In this document: positions 8,454-19,660 of the stretch, piece after piece | Layout: every line of letters begins with the position of its first letter | Position numbering within the stretch: position 1 is the first letter of the stretch | NCBI GenBank assembly: GCA_049999765.1 | Contig: JBNGIQ010009396.1 | Span: 1 to 41,026, forward strand | Length of the DNA stretch: 41,026 bases | Reading direction: 5' to 3' | Source: Phaeoceros laevis | Taxonomy: Eukaryota > Anthocerotophyta > Anthocerotopsida > Notothyladales | Made by a program: the position numbers and the translations under genes | The notes under the pieces: model-generated | What the model was told of the DNA's origin: nothing | The model's database searches: none | What the model saw: only the letters and a program-made list of their open reading frames with translations

Positions 8454-11400
8454 TCACGGTGCGACTGCCAAAATTGAGGCCAAGATGTCCGTAATATTCC
8501 GGATGGTTTCCTGACAATTACTCTCGACCTCATCAGAAGCTTTGCTTTCCAGTACAGCGGCATCCAGCACCAACTTCCGTTTTGCAATTTCGTAGATGTT
8601 CTCGTCCACAGTTGTCTTTGTAACTAGCCTGCCTCAGATGAATGAAACTGGAGGATTTAGTAGCGTAAATCAAAGGTATCCACAGCCAAAGGGCTACACA
8701 CTGGCATACTAACCGGTACACAGTCACAGGTTTCATCTGCCCAATTCGATGACACCTATCCTCTGCTTGCCTATCCACTTGTGGATTAAAATCAACATCA
8801 TGCAGTATAACAGTATCTGCACCCGTTAAATTCAATCCCTGGCCCCCAGATCGGGTTGACAGGAGGAAAGCAAATATATCCTTGCTGCTGTTGTAAGAGT
8901 CCACGAGAGTCTGTCTCTCCAAAACAGGGGTGCTGATGCACAAAACACAACTATGTTGGCTGAACAAACATCAAATGTGGTACCAGCAAGCTTCGCAGAT
9001 GAAAAAACTGACCTTCCATCCAGCCGCACATAATTGAACCCCAAAGACTCTAACGCCCACTCCAAGATGTCTAACATTCCAGTCCATTGGCTGAAAATCA
9101 ACGGGCGGTGTCCACATTGCTGCAAGCGAGGTAGAAGCTTGGCTATAGCCTACACGAGCAAGTATAGCAAACATGTGTCACATTCATGTCCAGAATGAGA
9201 CACTGTCCCAGTGATGTCTGGTTCCAAAATTACACAACTCAAAAACAGGACAAGAAACACAAACTACAAACCTGACATTTTGCTGAGCACAATGCATATC
9301 TCTTGTCCAGCCTTGCATAGCCATCTCCGTCTCCATACATGACACACATCTGACACTCAATTGCTGCAGTATTAATTCTTACACTAGAAGCCAAAGGACC
9401 ACCTTTTCTGAGCCCTAATATAAGAACCTCTAACATTACCTTGTGTAAGGAATAATCACTGTACGTGCTAAGTTCTGCCTGCACCTTCTCCATACTGCAC
9501 TCAAAACCAAAAACTCCAAGTTGATGGAATCTTTTGGCCATACTCTCAACAGCATAGTCCTTGTAAATTCGTCTAGATAACAAAGGGTGATTTGCGAGCT
9601 GCGCGAGACAAATGCCGACGACAGTCATTGCCCACATACCGAGCTGCATGTAACAAGAATATCATGAATGACAAAGGCTATGACATTCACCTTCCTCAGT
9701 TCAGTGAAGATACTGTTGACCTCTCGGCGAGGAAGACTATGGACCATTGAAGTTGTTCCAGCCCTTGAAGTTCCTGAAGCACGAGCTGCAACTACCATAC
9801 GATAATTGTCTACAGCTTCTCGGTAAGCAACCGCTTGCTCGTTGAGCATACCTACAATCTCCACCTGCACATGGTCCGGCACTAGTATCAAGTAATGCAA
9901 AGCACATCGAGAACTCGAAACAAAAGCAACGGACTATATTAGGCTACCTTTTGAATCTTGGGGACAAGCTGTCGCATCACATCAGATTTCAGTCGCCGCA
10001 GAATAAATGGTCCCAATATAGTTTTGATGTGCCCAATCAAATCCATGTTTTCAACGGTACCACCACCTGTTGACTTTCTGTTTCCTAATAACTTGCTCAA
10101 ATCAGCACTCCCAGTGTCAAAAGTTTCTGGCATCATGAACTCCAACAAAGACCACAATTCCTGTAACCACCAAGCCACAGAAGCAGGTAAAAGAACATGC
10201 AATACATAGCCCTACTTGCTTACACATTTCATCACAACAACTAATAATCGAGCAGGGGGCTGAGAGCTTAACTGAGAACACTACCGAACCTGACATGCTT
10301 TCTTCAGCTGAGTGATGCCAAACAACATCATGCCAAGCCTTCATTTATCTATCAGGTTTCCTCTGGTTGCAAGTTTTAACATACTTCTATTGTCATTCCA
10401 TAGCCGCAACATCACAATTACATCCACATGGTACCTGCAGATCGTTTTGGAGAGGTGTCCCAGTAAGCATCAAACGATGATGAGCTCCTTTTGCAACAGA
10501 CCTTAAATGCTTGGCCCTGAGGCTATGTTTATCCTTCAAAAGGTGGGCTTCATCCATTAGCACACAGCTCCATCTCCAAATCTTCATCAGCTTCCGGTCA
10601 GATCTCTGCTGCGCACTGGTGGACAATGAGCCAACTACGTATTTCAGTGCTATCACAGACCCAAAATGAAAGAACGTGCATCTTGCACAGCTCTTGTACC
10701 TTTCCCTCTCAAAAATTGAGTACGAGGTCAGCATCACATTGAACGGAAACTCTCCGCCATACTTTGCCACAGCCAGAAGCTCCCTACTATGTGCAATTCT
10801 GTCACTCCCATGGTAAAATAGAACCGAAAAGGAAGGACACCATCTATTTAGCTCACGCTGCCAGTTCTCTAAGAGGGAAGCTGGGCAAACAATGAGGTGA
10901 GGGCCACCATCCTGGTCAAGCTGCTTCAGGACAGCCAAGTACACCACAGCCTACGAAACAATTTCAGTTGTGAGGAACAACCTTTTTCTCAGTGAAAGAT
11001 CAATAGATACAGAACAGTAAATTGCTGCCCTCAGTACCTGTACAGTCTTCCCAAGTCCCATCTCATCGGCCAATATAGCTGTCACAGAAATAACCCTGCA
11101 TCAGCAGACTGGAAAAGTGAAAGTCTGAGAACTAAAACTGATGGCGAATAGAAGGGGGTCTTCACAAAAAGCCTCAATGGAATACTAATCAGCCCCGAGC
11201 AAGCGAGGATTGGTAGAGAGATCACCTCCACCAACTTTCTCCCTATGGAGCAGTAACAGAAAGTTTACTCCAACTAACTGATAAGGAGTAAGAGCATGTT
11301 GAGTGTCAGACGGATCAGTGTCACAGGCAGCACATACATCTGCCTGCAAGGTTCAAAGACATGTCCTTCCAAACATTAGGCTTCAGCTGTCACAACCGCA

Positions 11401-12595
11401 ATAACACCTCTGAAGACCCCTGATTTACATTAAAAGTCCTTATACTAGACTATAAAACGTGACGGACCTGCAAAAGGCGAACCAATAACTCCAAATCTAA
11501 CCTGGGTGACAACTTTGGCTGAGGATGGATCTACTTCAGCATATCTATCCATAATAATGGGGCTGTCCGATGAGCGATGCAGCTTCTTACGGAGAGCGGC
11601 TGCAATCTTCTCACACTTAAACAATGTCTTTTTCAGCGGATAAACATTATCTTCACTTCTTCCAATCTCATGTTCCATGACCCCTGAGGAAAGCCACAAC
11701 AAATCTCAAAACTGATTTTCACTTCTCAGAAAGGCCAAAACAATCAAAACGGATAACAACTGCTGCAACTTTGACATAAACATCCGGAACTTGGATCGAC
11801 TCATATGTTGCAACTTGATGCCAGACCAAGCTTACTACCTGTGCTTCCATTTCCATCCTCATTGTGCTGAAGCTCTCTTGCAATGGATTCATCATTGGCA
11901 CAGTCATCCGTGTCCAGTTCACGGTAATATGCTACAGGACACAGCTTCCCTTTCTTTTCTGCCCTACATTCGAAGTCCTCGTCACTGCTATCAGCCACGA
12001 CACGAGGTCTTCTGCCTCTCCGCTTGCCTCGCGCACTGCCCTGGGCTTCTGGGCCAGTAGCAACAAGCTGTGTTTTCTGGCCCAGAACTTTGGCACTGGT
12101 GTTGGCAAGTGCATGCCTGATGAATGTTACTGACCTGCTTGCATTACGTGTATCGTTGTCCTCCTCGGTAGCGATCTCAACCGCCCTGGCATTGCGCCGC
12201 CAATCTTGACCAGCTTGATCTCGCTTCCTTCCTTCCAATTCACACCCAGCTGTAGACGGTTTCAAAGAATGCGTGACCTTCACAAACTCTGCACCATGTG
12301 TATCTTTGACGTAGTTCTGGGTCGAATGAGTCAGCATGCTGAAAGCTGGTTTTGCGGCACCCAGGGGAGCTTTCGATTGGAAAGCAAAAGATTGAAGGGA
12401 GGGAGGTGATTTATTTCTAGAGAGCGCCTCCGTATCTGGGAGATTGATCGCCTCATGTGGACTTGAAGAATAGGCTTTCACCAGCCGCCGCTTCTTGGTC
12501 AAATCCGGCACCTGCGGGCCCAACACCCGGGATGCTTTAACAGTGGCATCCTCCCAGTCCTCACTATCTGAAAGCTCTTCAACTACATATTTCAT
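8454..12595 (-). CDS. CHR19: SNF2-family chromatin remodeller, CHR19/ETL1 (Fun30/SMARCAD1) type
   Basis: ATP-dependent nucleosome remodelling protein of the nucleus. I can place 13 exons, all with GT-AG introns and agreeing phases: 12595-11839, 11683-11502, 11343-11226, 11078-11038, 10950-10700, 10615-10435, 10160-9948, 9864-9691, 9598-9440, 9349-9272, 9149-9013, 8932-8714, 8628-8454, giving 894 residues. The start fits because [25 protein letters not shown] aligns with the Arabidopsis CHR19 N-terminus. A disordered acidic region (1-270) precedes the helicase: [16 protein letters not shown], Walker A DEMGLGKT (357-364), DEAH (471-474), [24 protein letters not shown], and the C-terminal lobe with [28 protein letters not shown] and [11 protein letters not shown] (819-829). 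All catalytic motifs are intact. It is longer than Arabidopsis CHR19 (about 763 residues) mainly in the N-terminal region. Introns are 80-274 bp. Confidence 0.95.
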
Positions 12596-12603
12596 GGTCC
12601 TGT

Positions 12604-12792
12604 TTAGAGGATCAGTTTCACAATGAGAATAAACCAGCTTCCGGATAGAAAAACAGGGACTGGATAACTGACGCCCCGACCATCGAGGAGGGCATACACT
12701 AGCAAGATACTGTCCCTAACCTGGAGAATGCAGGCATTCTGTTTGCCAGACATGAGCGTGACCTCTCGCCCATCATGCACTAGCCGTGGCAT
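12604..12792 (-). other. Possible upstream ORF in the remodeller leader
   Basis: A 62-codon frame with a true ATG at 12792 ends 9 bp before the remodeller ATG at 12595. A splice-acceptor-like CTCTAAACAG lies immediately before that ATG, so the frame may be part of a 5' UTR intron instead. The translation has no known motif. If transcribed unspliced it would act as an upstream ORF; this is inference. Confidence 0.25.
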
Positions 12793-14540
12793 GTACTAGA
12801 CAAAGCTGCTGAACTGGATGAGAACTTCAAGCTACAAGATTACCCGCTGCGACAGAGAAATGGCCTAACCGTAATCCAACACTATCCAATATCAAACCAT
12901 TAGCACCAAACCCTAGATGCATTGGCCCTGGCGAGTCGCAACAACCCTCTAGTGTCGCTTCATCATCCTCCTTGCTGAGCCGCACACCTGTCCGAAGCTT
13001 GTCTTCACCATAGGTAGAGGCTTTTGTAACATTCCACGGATAAACTTCTAAACAAAACCGTCAAAGATGGAAGGTATGCGGATTGAGCCACCCTTCACAG
13101 GACCAGCCCTAGGCTACGTGCGAAACGCATTGACCAAGAGAGTTGCGCGCATGCCAAGCCAATCCCGGTCCCTGGGACTGACAAGCGGACCAGCTGGGTG
13201 GGAAGGATCGTGATATTAATCAAATAGAAACAGCCAAAATTCGCGCAGAAATCCGTAACCAGCGACGACGCTGTGCAACCGACCGATTCCGATTGTCACC
13301 CACAGGTTCCCAGAGTTTTTAGACCGAAAGGCGCGACAGCTAGAGGGCTACAGCACCAACGGTAGATTGGCGCCAAAGCCTTCATGCATGAGGAAATCTC
13401 AGAGGAGATGTATCGATTCTTTTGTTTTGATGTCCAAGGGTTTGGGAACCCTAAGGCCGAGTTCACATATGACCCCAAACATTGCCGTTTCGCGCTGAAT
13501 GGCAGGAGAGGGTTAGGCCCGGTTCACACACGGCGCGGCGGCGAACTCTAATTAGCCCTAAACCCCTAAACTGTTCACACATGAATCACGAGTGCTCAGG
13601 TTTTGAGTTCATCCTCGACCTCCACAAACCGTGGGTCCGTGGCGCGAGAAAGTGTCGTAGCGTCGGCAAATGATTTGAAGGCTTAGGCTTACACAAAATT
13701 GAGGGCCTCACAAGGCAAATTTGGGCAAAACGGTATTTAATGATTAGTTTTGAAAATGACCAGACAGCTTAAGTAGAAGAATCGTAAGGCGGGAAGGGCC
13801 AGCTGTAGGTAGACAGTTTTCGCTATGTTGTGCTGCGGCTCTGCGGATTTTAGGGAGAAATAGGGTTAGGGAACGAGAACCAGCTACTTATGGCCCTCAA
13901 ACTATTTTGGGGGCGAGTGATTTTGAGGCGTGGCCAAATTTTGCGGTCTGAAGCACCTGTCATTGTGTCTGAGTGAAGGTTTTGAGAGGCGGATTGGAGG
14001 TCTAAAGGTGCCCCCATAGCGTCATCAGCACGACATTCGAGTCCTGGAGCCTTGCCGACCTGGTTTCCGAGGGAACCTACGACTTCTGACTTGTGGCATT
14101 CGCTTCACCTTTGCCGTAGGCCTTGACATATGTTCTAACCGAAAACCACTTGGTTTGGTAGTAGCTGGACAGACCGTTTGCCCCTGGTTTCGACATTAAG
14201 GATACCTTTCTTGATCTGCTCTGTTTCCTAGTGAACTCTCACTCAGTACACCATTAAGTCAATTCGTTAGTTTTTGCCCAGGCAGAGCCGGGCTCGTACG
14301 GTTATATTGATACAACAACATCGTCTCTCTCTGACCAGATAGCTGAGCAGGAACCGGTGAAAACACGCTGGGGACTGCAGACCGATTGTGTGTAAGCTTA
14401 CGATATGCAATCAGATCCAGGCTATTTTCCAGCTTGAGGGTGCATTGCTATGTGCTAACATTAGCTAGTTACAACCCTTCGAGGGAAGAAGTACTGTTTT
14501 TCCGGTGGGCTGTGTGTGTGAAGAACAAATCGGATCAAAG
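12793..14540. other. Upstream region of remodeller and 5' flank of gypsy A, no gene seen
   Basis: No supported gene. 13459-13580 contains three copies of a gttcaca-c/t-a motif (gttcacatatgac, gttcacacacgg, gttcacacatgaa), perhaps promoter elements or a small decayed repeat. The 5' LTR and primer-binding site expected for gypsy A before 14541 are not recognisable. Confidence 0.4.
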
Positions 14541-15142
14541 ATGGGTTGGCCCTCGTATCAAACAAATGATGGACAGTATGTGCCGATGCTGATTTTCGAG
14601 GGCATCTCCATTAAGGATGACAACCCTGACGGGCATATCGAATGCTTCGTTGAGTGTGGAACAATTGGAGTGTGTCTCACCCTGAAAAGATTGCAACAAG
14701 ATTCAGTTCATTATTGAGGTTTGAAGCAACTCTGTGGTATGACGAGGAGCTTCCTCCTGACATTATCGGGAACTGGAAGGAGGTAGCGAAGAGATTCTGT
14801 GCACGCTTCAGACCAAAGGATTGCAAAGAAAGGATCAAGGGCCTTTTGTTCGCGTCACGGCAACTGCTTGACGAGAGCATCACTATGTTTTCCTTCAGAC
14901 TTTGCGAATATCAAAACCCGTTGGAGATGACGGCAGATGAAGACAAACGGACTGTGCAGAGAATGTTTGAGGTAGGGATGCGTCGGGAATTCTTCGATCC
15001 AATGATGATGACCGACGTCTCCATGCACGAATGCTTGGAGATGGCTCTGGCGAAGAGTAAGGTACGGCGGGGTGATACAACGGAGCTCCATACTCGGGAC
15101 ATCAACCTGGTAGGGCGAGGTAGCACGGCGAGCCACAGTTAG
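14541..15142 (+). pseudogene. Ty3/gypsy gag capsid region (element gypsy A)
   Basis: Begins MGWPSYQTNDGQYVPML at an ATG at 14541 and shows a retrotransposon gag domain: WYDEELPPDIIGNWKEVAKR, FCARFRPKDCKERIKGLL, then FRLCEYQNPLEMTADEDKR and FEVGMRREFFDPM. A frameshift near 14655 divides the N-terminal 40 residues from the rest, and the frame ends in TAG at 15140-15142. This is the capsid-forming part of a gypsy polyprotein. Zinc knuckles follow further downstream in another frame, so this copy cannot make an intact gag. Confidence 0.8.
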
Positions 15143-15418
15143 AACATACCCCCCAATGTTGTGCCCAACAATGGCAGCCCTTACCTGCCCACGCACTCTG
15201 GACAGCAGCAAGCACGGCCGGTCTTCTACGCTCAGGAGGAACACGGGCAGGGTACGCCATGGTGGAATACACCCTACGGGTGAGGGGACTTCCCGCTCGA
15301 TGCGTCCTGGCCGAGAGGGATTGATCGGGTTCCGCCTCCCTTATTGGTGCAGCAGCGGAGTTCCTACTGAGAACACTCCGGGCCATGGCCACAAGAGGAC
15401 TTAGAGTACTGCAACTAC

Positions 15419-15883
15419 ATGCGCCAACAGCCAGAAAGAGGGGGTTACCAACAAAACAACCAAAAAAGGAATTGCGGGATCTGTGAGGGAGATGACCACA
15501 ACACATGGGTGTGTTCACAAATAACATGTCCGAGATGTTTCCAACAGGGCCACAGTGTTAGTGGGTGCCAGACGGTTCAACTTGCGTTAACCAGGCCCAT
15601 GCATGAACAATTCAGGCAAGGACCGAGGCCCGAAGCATCTGGAAGTGGGAGTAAACGCCTGCCACAAGAACCACAAAGTGTTAGCCACTGGAGGTCTGGA
15701 GAGGACATGCCCACTCCCACAGCAGGAGCTTGGGAGCAAGCAAAAGCCGAGATGATCAAAGACATGAAGCAGCAGGCTGTTGCCAGAGAAGAAATCGCGC
15801 GAGAGTTGAAGGAGCTGAGGGAGAGGAACGCCAAGGTCGTAGGGGTGTCCCACGTTAATCGCATCACAGCTGAGGATGAGTAG
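15419..15883 (+). pseudogene. Ty3/gypsy nucleocapsid with two CCHC zinc knuckles
   Basis: Two zinc knuckles lie in tandem near the start of the frame: CGICEGDDHNTWVC and CPRCFQQGHSVSGC, both perfect C-x2-C-x4-H-x4-C, with four residues between them. They would bind element RNA. A proline-rich spacer and a charged helix with K/E-rich heptad-like spacing (MIKDMKQQAVAREEIARELK) follow, and the frame ends in TAG at 15881-15883. The zinc-knuckle frame is separated from the capsid frame by stops between 15143 and 15418, again showing decay. Confidence 0.82.
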
Positions 15884-16144
15884 GAGTCCATTCGCACTAC
15901 AAAACATCCCGGAGAGGAGGATGCAGCAGGTGAGGGAGACACTGCATCAGCCAGCCAGAAGATCAGGCCGGAGGACCCCAGCCAGATGTCGTGATGGTGG
16001 AAGCAAAGGGTGAAGGCGCGGCTGGGACAGTGGTGGAAGGAACCAAGGTGAAAAAGGTACGAAGAAAGCGAGACAATTTGATAGCCCCCATCTCAGTGGG
16101 GGCGGAAGCATACTCGGCTGTGACGGATATGGGAGCAAGGATAG

Positions 16145-16379
16145 TAGACATGACCTTCACGCAGCTCTGTGCAGTGGCACCCTTCTATAGGAGAGAATTG
16201 GCAGTGGCCTTGTCAATCCGGGAGAAGAAACCGAAGGGAGAAGGAAGAGCCAAGAAGAAAAAAACTGATGATGAGCAGGCCATCGGAGTAGTGAACACTG
16301 TGAGGAAAAAAAGATCCCAACCAACCTTGACGGCGAAGGTCCACAACAGGATTGTGCTTGGGTGTGTAGTCGATGGAGG
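16145..16379 (+). repeat. 235-bp duplicate, left copy flanking gap 1
   Basis: Matches 16480-16714 base for base apart from four differences, all A here against G there. It ends exactly at the first N. The most likely cause is unmerged contig ends (two haplotypes or two repeat copies) and not a biological duplication. Confidence 0.9.
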
Positions 16380-16479
16380 NNNNNNNNNNNNNNNNNNNNN
16401 NNNNNNNNNNNNNNNNNNNNNNNNNNNNNNNNNNNNNNNNNNNNNNNNNNNNNNNNNNNNNNNNNNNNNNNNNNNNNNN
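16380..16479. other. Scaffold gap of 100 N
   Basis: Exactly 100 Ns, the usual placeholder for a gap of unknown size. Confidence 0.99.
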
Positions 16480-16714
16480 TAGACGTGACCTTCACGCAGC
16501 TCTGTGCAGTGGCACCCTTCTATAGGAGAGAATTGGCAGTGGCCTTGTCAATCCGGGAGAAGGAACCGAAGGGAGAAGGAAGAGCCAGGAAGAAAAAAAC
16601 TGATGATGAGCAGGCCATCGGAGTAGTGAACACTGTGAGGAAAAGAAGATCCCAACCAACCTTGACGGCGAAGGTCCACAACAGGATTGTGCTTGGGTGT
16701 GTAGTCGATGGAGG
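16480..16714 (+). repeat. 235-bp duplicate, right copy flanking gap 1
   Basis: Right partner of 16145-16379. It starts directly after the last N and continues into the catalytic loop of the protease, so this copy carries the full downstream context. Confidence 0.9.
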
Positions 16715-16940
16715 CTCCTCCACCAATGTTTTAAATGAGGAAATGCTTGGTCCCATGGGCATCAGCAGGAAGGCCGTCAAAAAGTGCAACACCACCTTCG
16801 TTGGGCCATGCAGTGAGCACTTGCATGTGGTGGGCAAGGTGGAGGGAGTCTGGTGTGTAGGAGGAGTTGGAGTGCTAACAGATTTCACAATTTTGAGGCT
16901 GCAGAAACAGGGCTATCCCATTCTGTTAGGGCAGCCCTAG

Positions 16941-17556
16941 CAGGAGGCTGTCCGAAGCATGCAAGACTAGGATGCTGGAACCCTTACTATAGGGCCCTCG
17001 GACATGAGAATTACCGTGCCACTACATGATAACAGTGAGATGCCTAGTAACCCTGCAGAGATTTTGGCGTAGGGTGCTAGGAATCTCCAGGAGCAAACCG
17101 AGAGTGACCAAGAGACCGAGGAAGAGGATGAGAGCTCATCCAGCAGCGACACAAACCGAACAGGTGACACTGATGACGATCTTGAGGATGGGGCCATTTT
17201 TTGTATAAGGGTTGGTGAGCAGCAGTGTGAACAGAGCGAGGGAGTCGGTTCCAGGAGAGGCTGTGACCTGACTAACCCTACTGGTGGTAGCGGTGATAGT
17301 AATGATGGGAACGATGAAGAAGCGGTATTTACTGTCAGCGTGGCCACACAACCTGATGCAAATCTATTCAGTGAAGGAGCACCCACGAAGAAGATCGAAT
17401 TCGATGTTGGGGAGGGATGTATTAAAACAGCCGTGATGGCCAAGGACACGCCGGAACAAGAAGAAGCGGCCATGAAAGCACTCTTCAGAATCTCGGAATT
17501 TCAGCATCTGTTTGTGACGTGCCATCAGGAGTTGATCCCAATATTGCGGTGCATCA
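16941..17556 (+). pseudogene. Gypsy A protease-RT linker, decayed
   Basis: Frame-shifting acidic linker: a Glu/Asp/Ser-rich stretch (QETEEEDESSSSSD), then FDVGEGCIKTAVMAKDTPEQ and FRISEFQHLFVTCHQEL. It leads toward the RT, but the coding sequence is cut at 17557 by a DNA transposon and resumes at 19690. Confidence 0.6.
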
Positions 17557-17559
17557 TAT
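17557..17559. repeat. 3-bp target-site duplication (TAT), left copy
   Basis: TAT just before the CACAACAA end, matching TAT at 19687-19689. Three-base target duplications are the rule for CACTA elements. Confidence 0.75.
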
Positions 17560-17584
17560 CACAACAAAAAAGGGGCTATTTTAC
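17560..17584 (+). repeat. Left terminal inverted repeat of the CACTA-like element
   Basis: Starts CACAACAAAAAAGGGGC and ends TATTTTAC; compare the right end read inward, CACAACAAGAAAATGGC then CTATTTTAC. Confidence 0.85.
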
Positions 17585-17588
17585 AGCA

Positions 17589-17667
17589 CAAAATTACAAC
17601 GAAAGGAAATGGCCATTTTACCCACTTACAACGGGGTCGGCGGCTGGGCACCTTTCGTTGTAATTTG
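17589..17667. repeat. Subterminal inverted repeat (hairpin) of the CACTA-like element
   Basis: CAAATTACAACGAAAGG-type arm at 17589-17606 pairs with CCTTTCGTTGTAATTTG at 17651-17667. CACTA subterminal repeats usually bind the TnpA-like protein; such a role here is inferred. Confidence 0.75.
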
Positions 17668-18269
17668 AATAGTAAACCTCCGTAGAGAAAGCCTTGTAAC
17701 GGGACCGCTGTAATGATGTTGTAAAAGGCTGACTGGGAACCCGGTAACCTTGGTTCCAGACAGCGTGGTAAGGTAATTTTGGAGGTAAATGTGAAAGGTA
17801 GAAGTAAATAAAGGTGAATGTTAAATATAAAAAATTAATTTGGAGGTAAATATGAACGGTAAAAGTGAGTAGTAAAGGTGAAGTGTATAGCCTAGTAAAT
17901 TCATTGTAATATACGGCTGTGTTATACCCTAGTAATGTAGTGCTTTGTAAAAACACTGTACTTTGGGGCCTAGTAATATCATTGTAACTTGACCTACGGT
18001 TACTTATTAACCATAGGTTTGTTAACCATAGTCATATTAGGGTTTAGGATTCAAAATTCAAAATTTGAAAATACCATATTTGAAAAAATCCCGCCACTTC
18101 ATATTACAGCGCATCAACATTACAGCGTCTTACGTAGTAACGGAAGTGCGGGTTCTTCAAGCATACAAAACAACTAAAAACACAAACCACCTGGACAATA
18201 CACCACTGGAGATCACCAAACAACCTGGACACTCACGCCTGACCTGCCTGTACTCTACTTTCAGCCTTC

Positions 18270-18615
18270 CTAACCTACTATGCACTCACCCAATCGATCT
18301 GCCAGGCTTGAGAGGTATCGAAAACTGGTCATTAGCAATTCCAGCTGCCAATCTGCTGCATATTTACGCTGCACACACACCACGGGAGGCACAAAATTTA
18401 GTGACATCTTCAAATTGGCGGTCCAGCCGCACAATGCTTGCAAAACACCACACAACCCTCTCTATATCCCCGTGACTTTTGGAGGCATTCAACAAAGATG
18501 TCAAGCCCACCACATTACTTTGACCTTCACATGATAATAGCATCTTCTCTGCCTCATCTAATTGGCCACCACACGCAAGAAGATCAATCATACAGGTGTG
18601 AAGCTCATCAGCAGC
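18270..18615 (-). pseudogene. Captured PPR-protein gene fragment inside the CACTA-like element
   Basis: Minus-strand frame beginning near 18612 (ELHTCMIDLLACGGQLDEAE) and continuing to about 18364 with a TSLLNASKSHGDIERVVWCF segment. This is the end of the PLS repeats and start of the E region in plant organellar PPR proteins, normally of the form YTCMVDLLGRAGRLDEAE then LLGACRIHGNIE. The frame stops after about 80 residues and resumes only in another frame. No start codon, no flanking repeats and no transit peptide are present, so it is a carried fragment, not a gene. CACTA elements are known to capture host gene pieces. Confidence 0.75.
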
Positions 18616-18965
18616 CAGTCAGGTAGACAGGCAGGTGGGCGGGCAGGTGGGTGGGCAAGTAGTCAGGCAGCTAGTCAGGCATGAAGGCTTGCCGGTAGGT
18701 AGCCAGACAGGCATGCGAGCATGGAGGTAGCCAGGCAGGCATCCAAGCCGGCAGGGAGGCTAGCAGCTCCTCAGGCCTCGGCAGGCAGCCTCCTCAAACC
18801 TCGGCAGGCAGGCTCCCTGGGTCTTGGCAGCTCAGGCCTCGGCAGGCAAGCTCCTAATACCTTGGCAGGAAAAAAAAACACAGGCAAGCTCCTAAGGCCT
18901 CGGGAGCCTCCTCAGGCTTTGGCAAGCAGCCTCCTTAGGCCTCGGGAGGCAAGCTCCTCAGGCTC
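18596..18965. repeat. GC-rich aggcaggc and gcctcggcaggc low-complexity region
   Basis: Irregular repeats of ggcagg, cctcggcaggc and aagctcct. Frames through it are open only because of composition, giving A, G, S and P-rich nonsense. Part of the CACTA-like cargo. Confidence 0.7.
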
Positions 18966-18997
18966 TATGTAAGATGTGCTGCAAAATTAAAACCTGG

Positions 18998-19245
18998 ATG
19001 TGCGAAAAGTGGAATAATGCACGTGACAAGTCAAGTAACGCGAAAAGTGAAGTAATGTGAAAAGTGAAGTAAAGCGTGAAAAGTAAAGTACCGTGAAAAG
19101 AATGAGAAAAGTCAAGTAACGCGAAAAATCAAGTTACATGAAAAATGAAGTAACGGGAAAAGTAAAGAGCCATGAAACGTGCCCGTCGTGAAAAGTGAAG
19201 TCACGCAAATAAGGTGAAGTAATGCGACAAAGTGAAAAGCTCTTG
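18998..19245. repeat. Degenerate gtgaaaagtgaagtaa tandem repeats
   Basis: About a dozen imperfect copies of a 15-20 bp unit with consensus gtgaaaagt-gaagtaa-cgc. Irregular spacing. Internal repeat of the CACTA-like element. Confidence 0.75.
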
Positions 19246-19660
19246 TGAAACATGTAGTAACCCGTTTGAAGTGGACTAACGGGCAAAAACTAAGGTATCA
19301 CGTGCTTGTGTGCGCGGGTAAAGGCAAACTCCCACGGGTCATTTTTGCAACATGCCGCTCCCGAAAGCTAAAGGTACATAAACGCGACCGTCGTTCACAG
19401 GTCGCCCAACCCTCGGAACTGACCATAGCCCGCCCATTGTTGTAAAAGCACTATAAACATTTGACTACGTTGTCAAAGCGTTGTAAATTTTTAACAACGA
19501 CAGTACAACAACCGTTGTAAGCCGTTGTAATATAATTTCTAACAACGCCGTTACAATGTTGCACATTACAATGCCTTGTAAAATGGTTGATAACAACGCC
19601 GTTACAACGTCCGACATTACAGCGCATTTACAATGCGTTGTAAATAGTTTACAACGTATA

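Larger units (their letters stand above)
15991..16940 (+). pseudogene. Ty3/gypsy aspartic protease region, interrupted by a scaffold gap
   Basis: A lysine-rich linker leads to retropepsin: TAKVHNRIVLGCVVDGGSST, where DGGSS is the plant gypsy form of the catalytic D-[T/S]-G loop, then NVLNEEMLGPMGI and the flap-to-end block GVGVLTDFTILRLQKQGYPI with LLGQP. The region holds 100 Ns at 16380-16479 with the same 235 bp present on both sides, so the real protease may be a single continuous copy. A TAG at 16938-16940 cuts the frame straight after LLGQP. From there to 17556 only an acidic linker can be followed, in broken frames. Confidence 0.75.

Noticed and set aside
8704-8712. Remodeller donor at TTA|GTATGC
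   Set aside because: Gives a frame mismatch with the last exon; the donor CG|GTTAGT at 8713 with acceptor at 8629 restores [17 protein letters not shown].
10393-10947. Single long helicase exon read straight through
   Set aside because: Contains 28 residues that break the alignment of FERE to SAQQ; GT-AG ends and phase show an intron at 10699-10616.
18721-18972. Ala/Gly/Ser-rich ORF in the CACTA-like element
   Set aside because: Composition effect of GC-rich repeats; no domain.
18998-19245. Possible CRISPR-like array
   Set aside because: Repeats are degenerate and unevenly spaced with no unique spacers; plant nuclear context.
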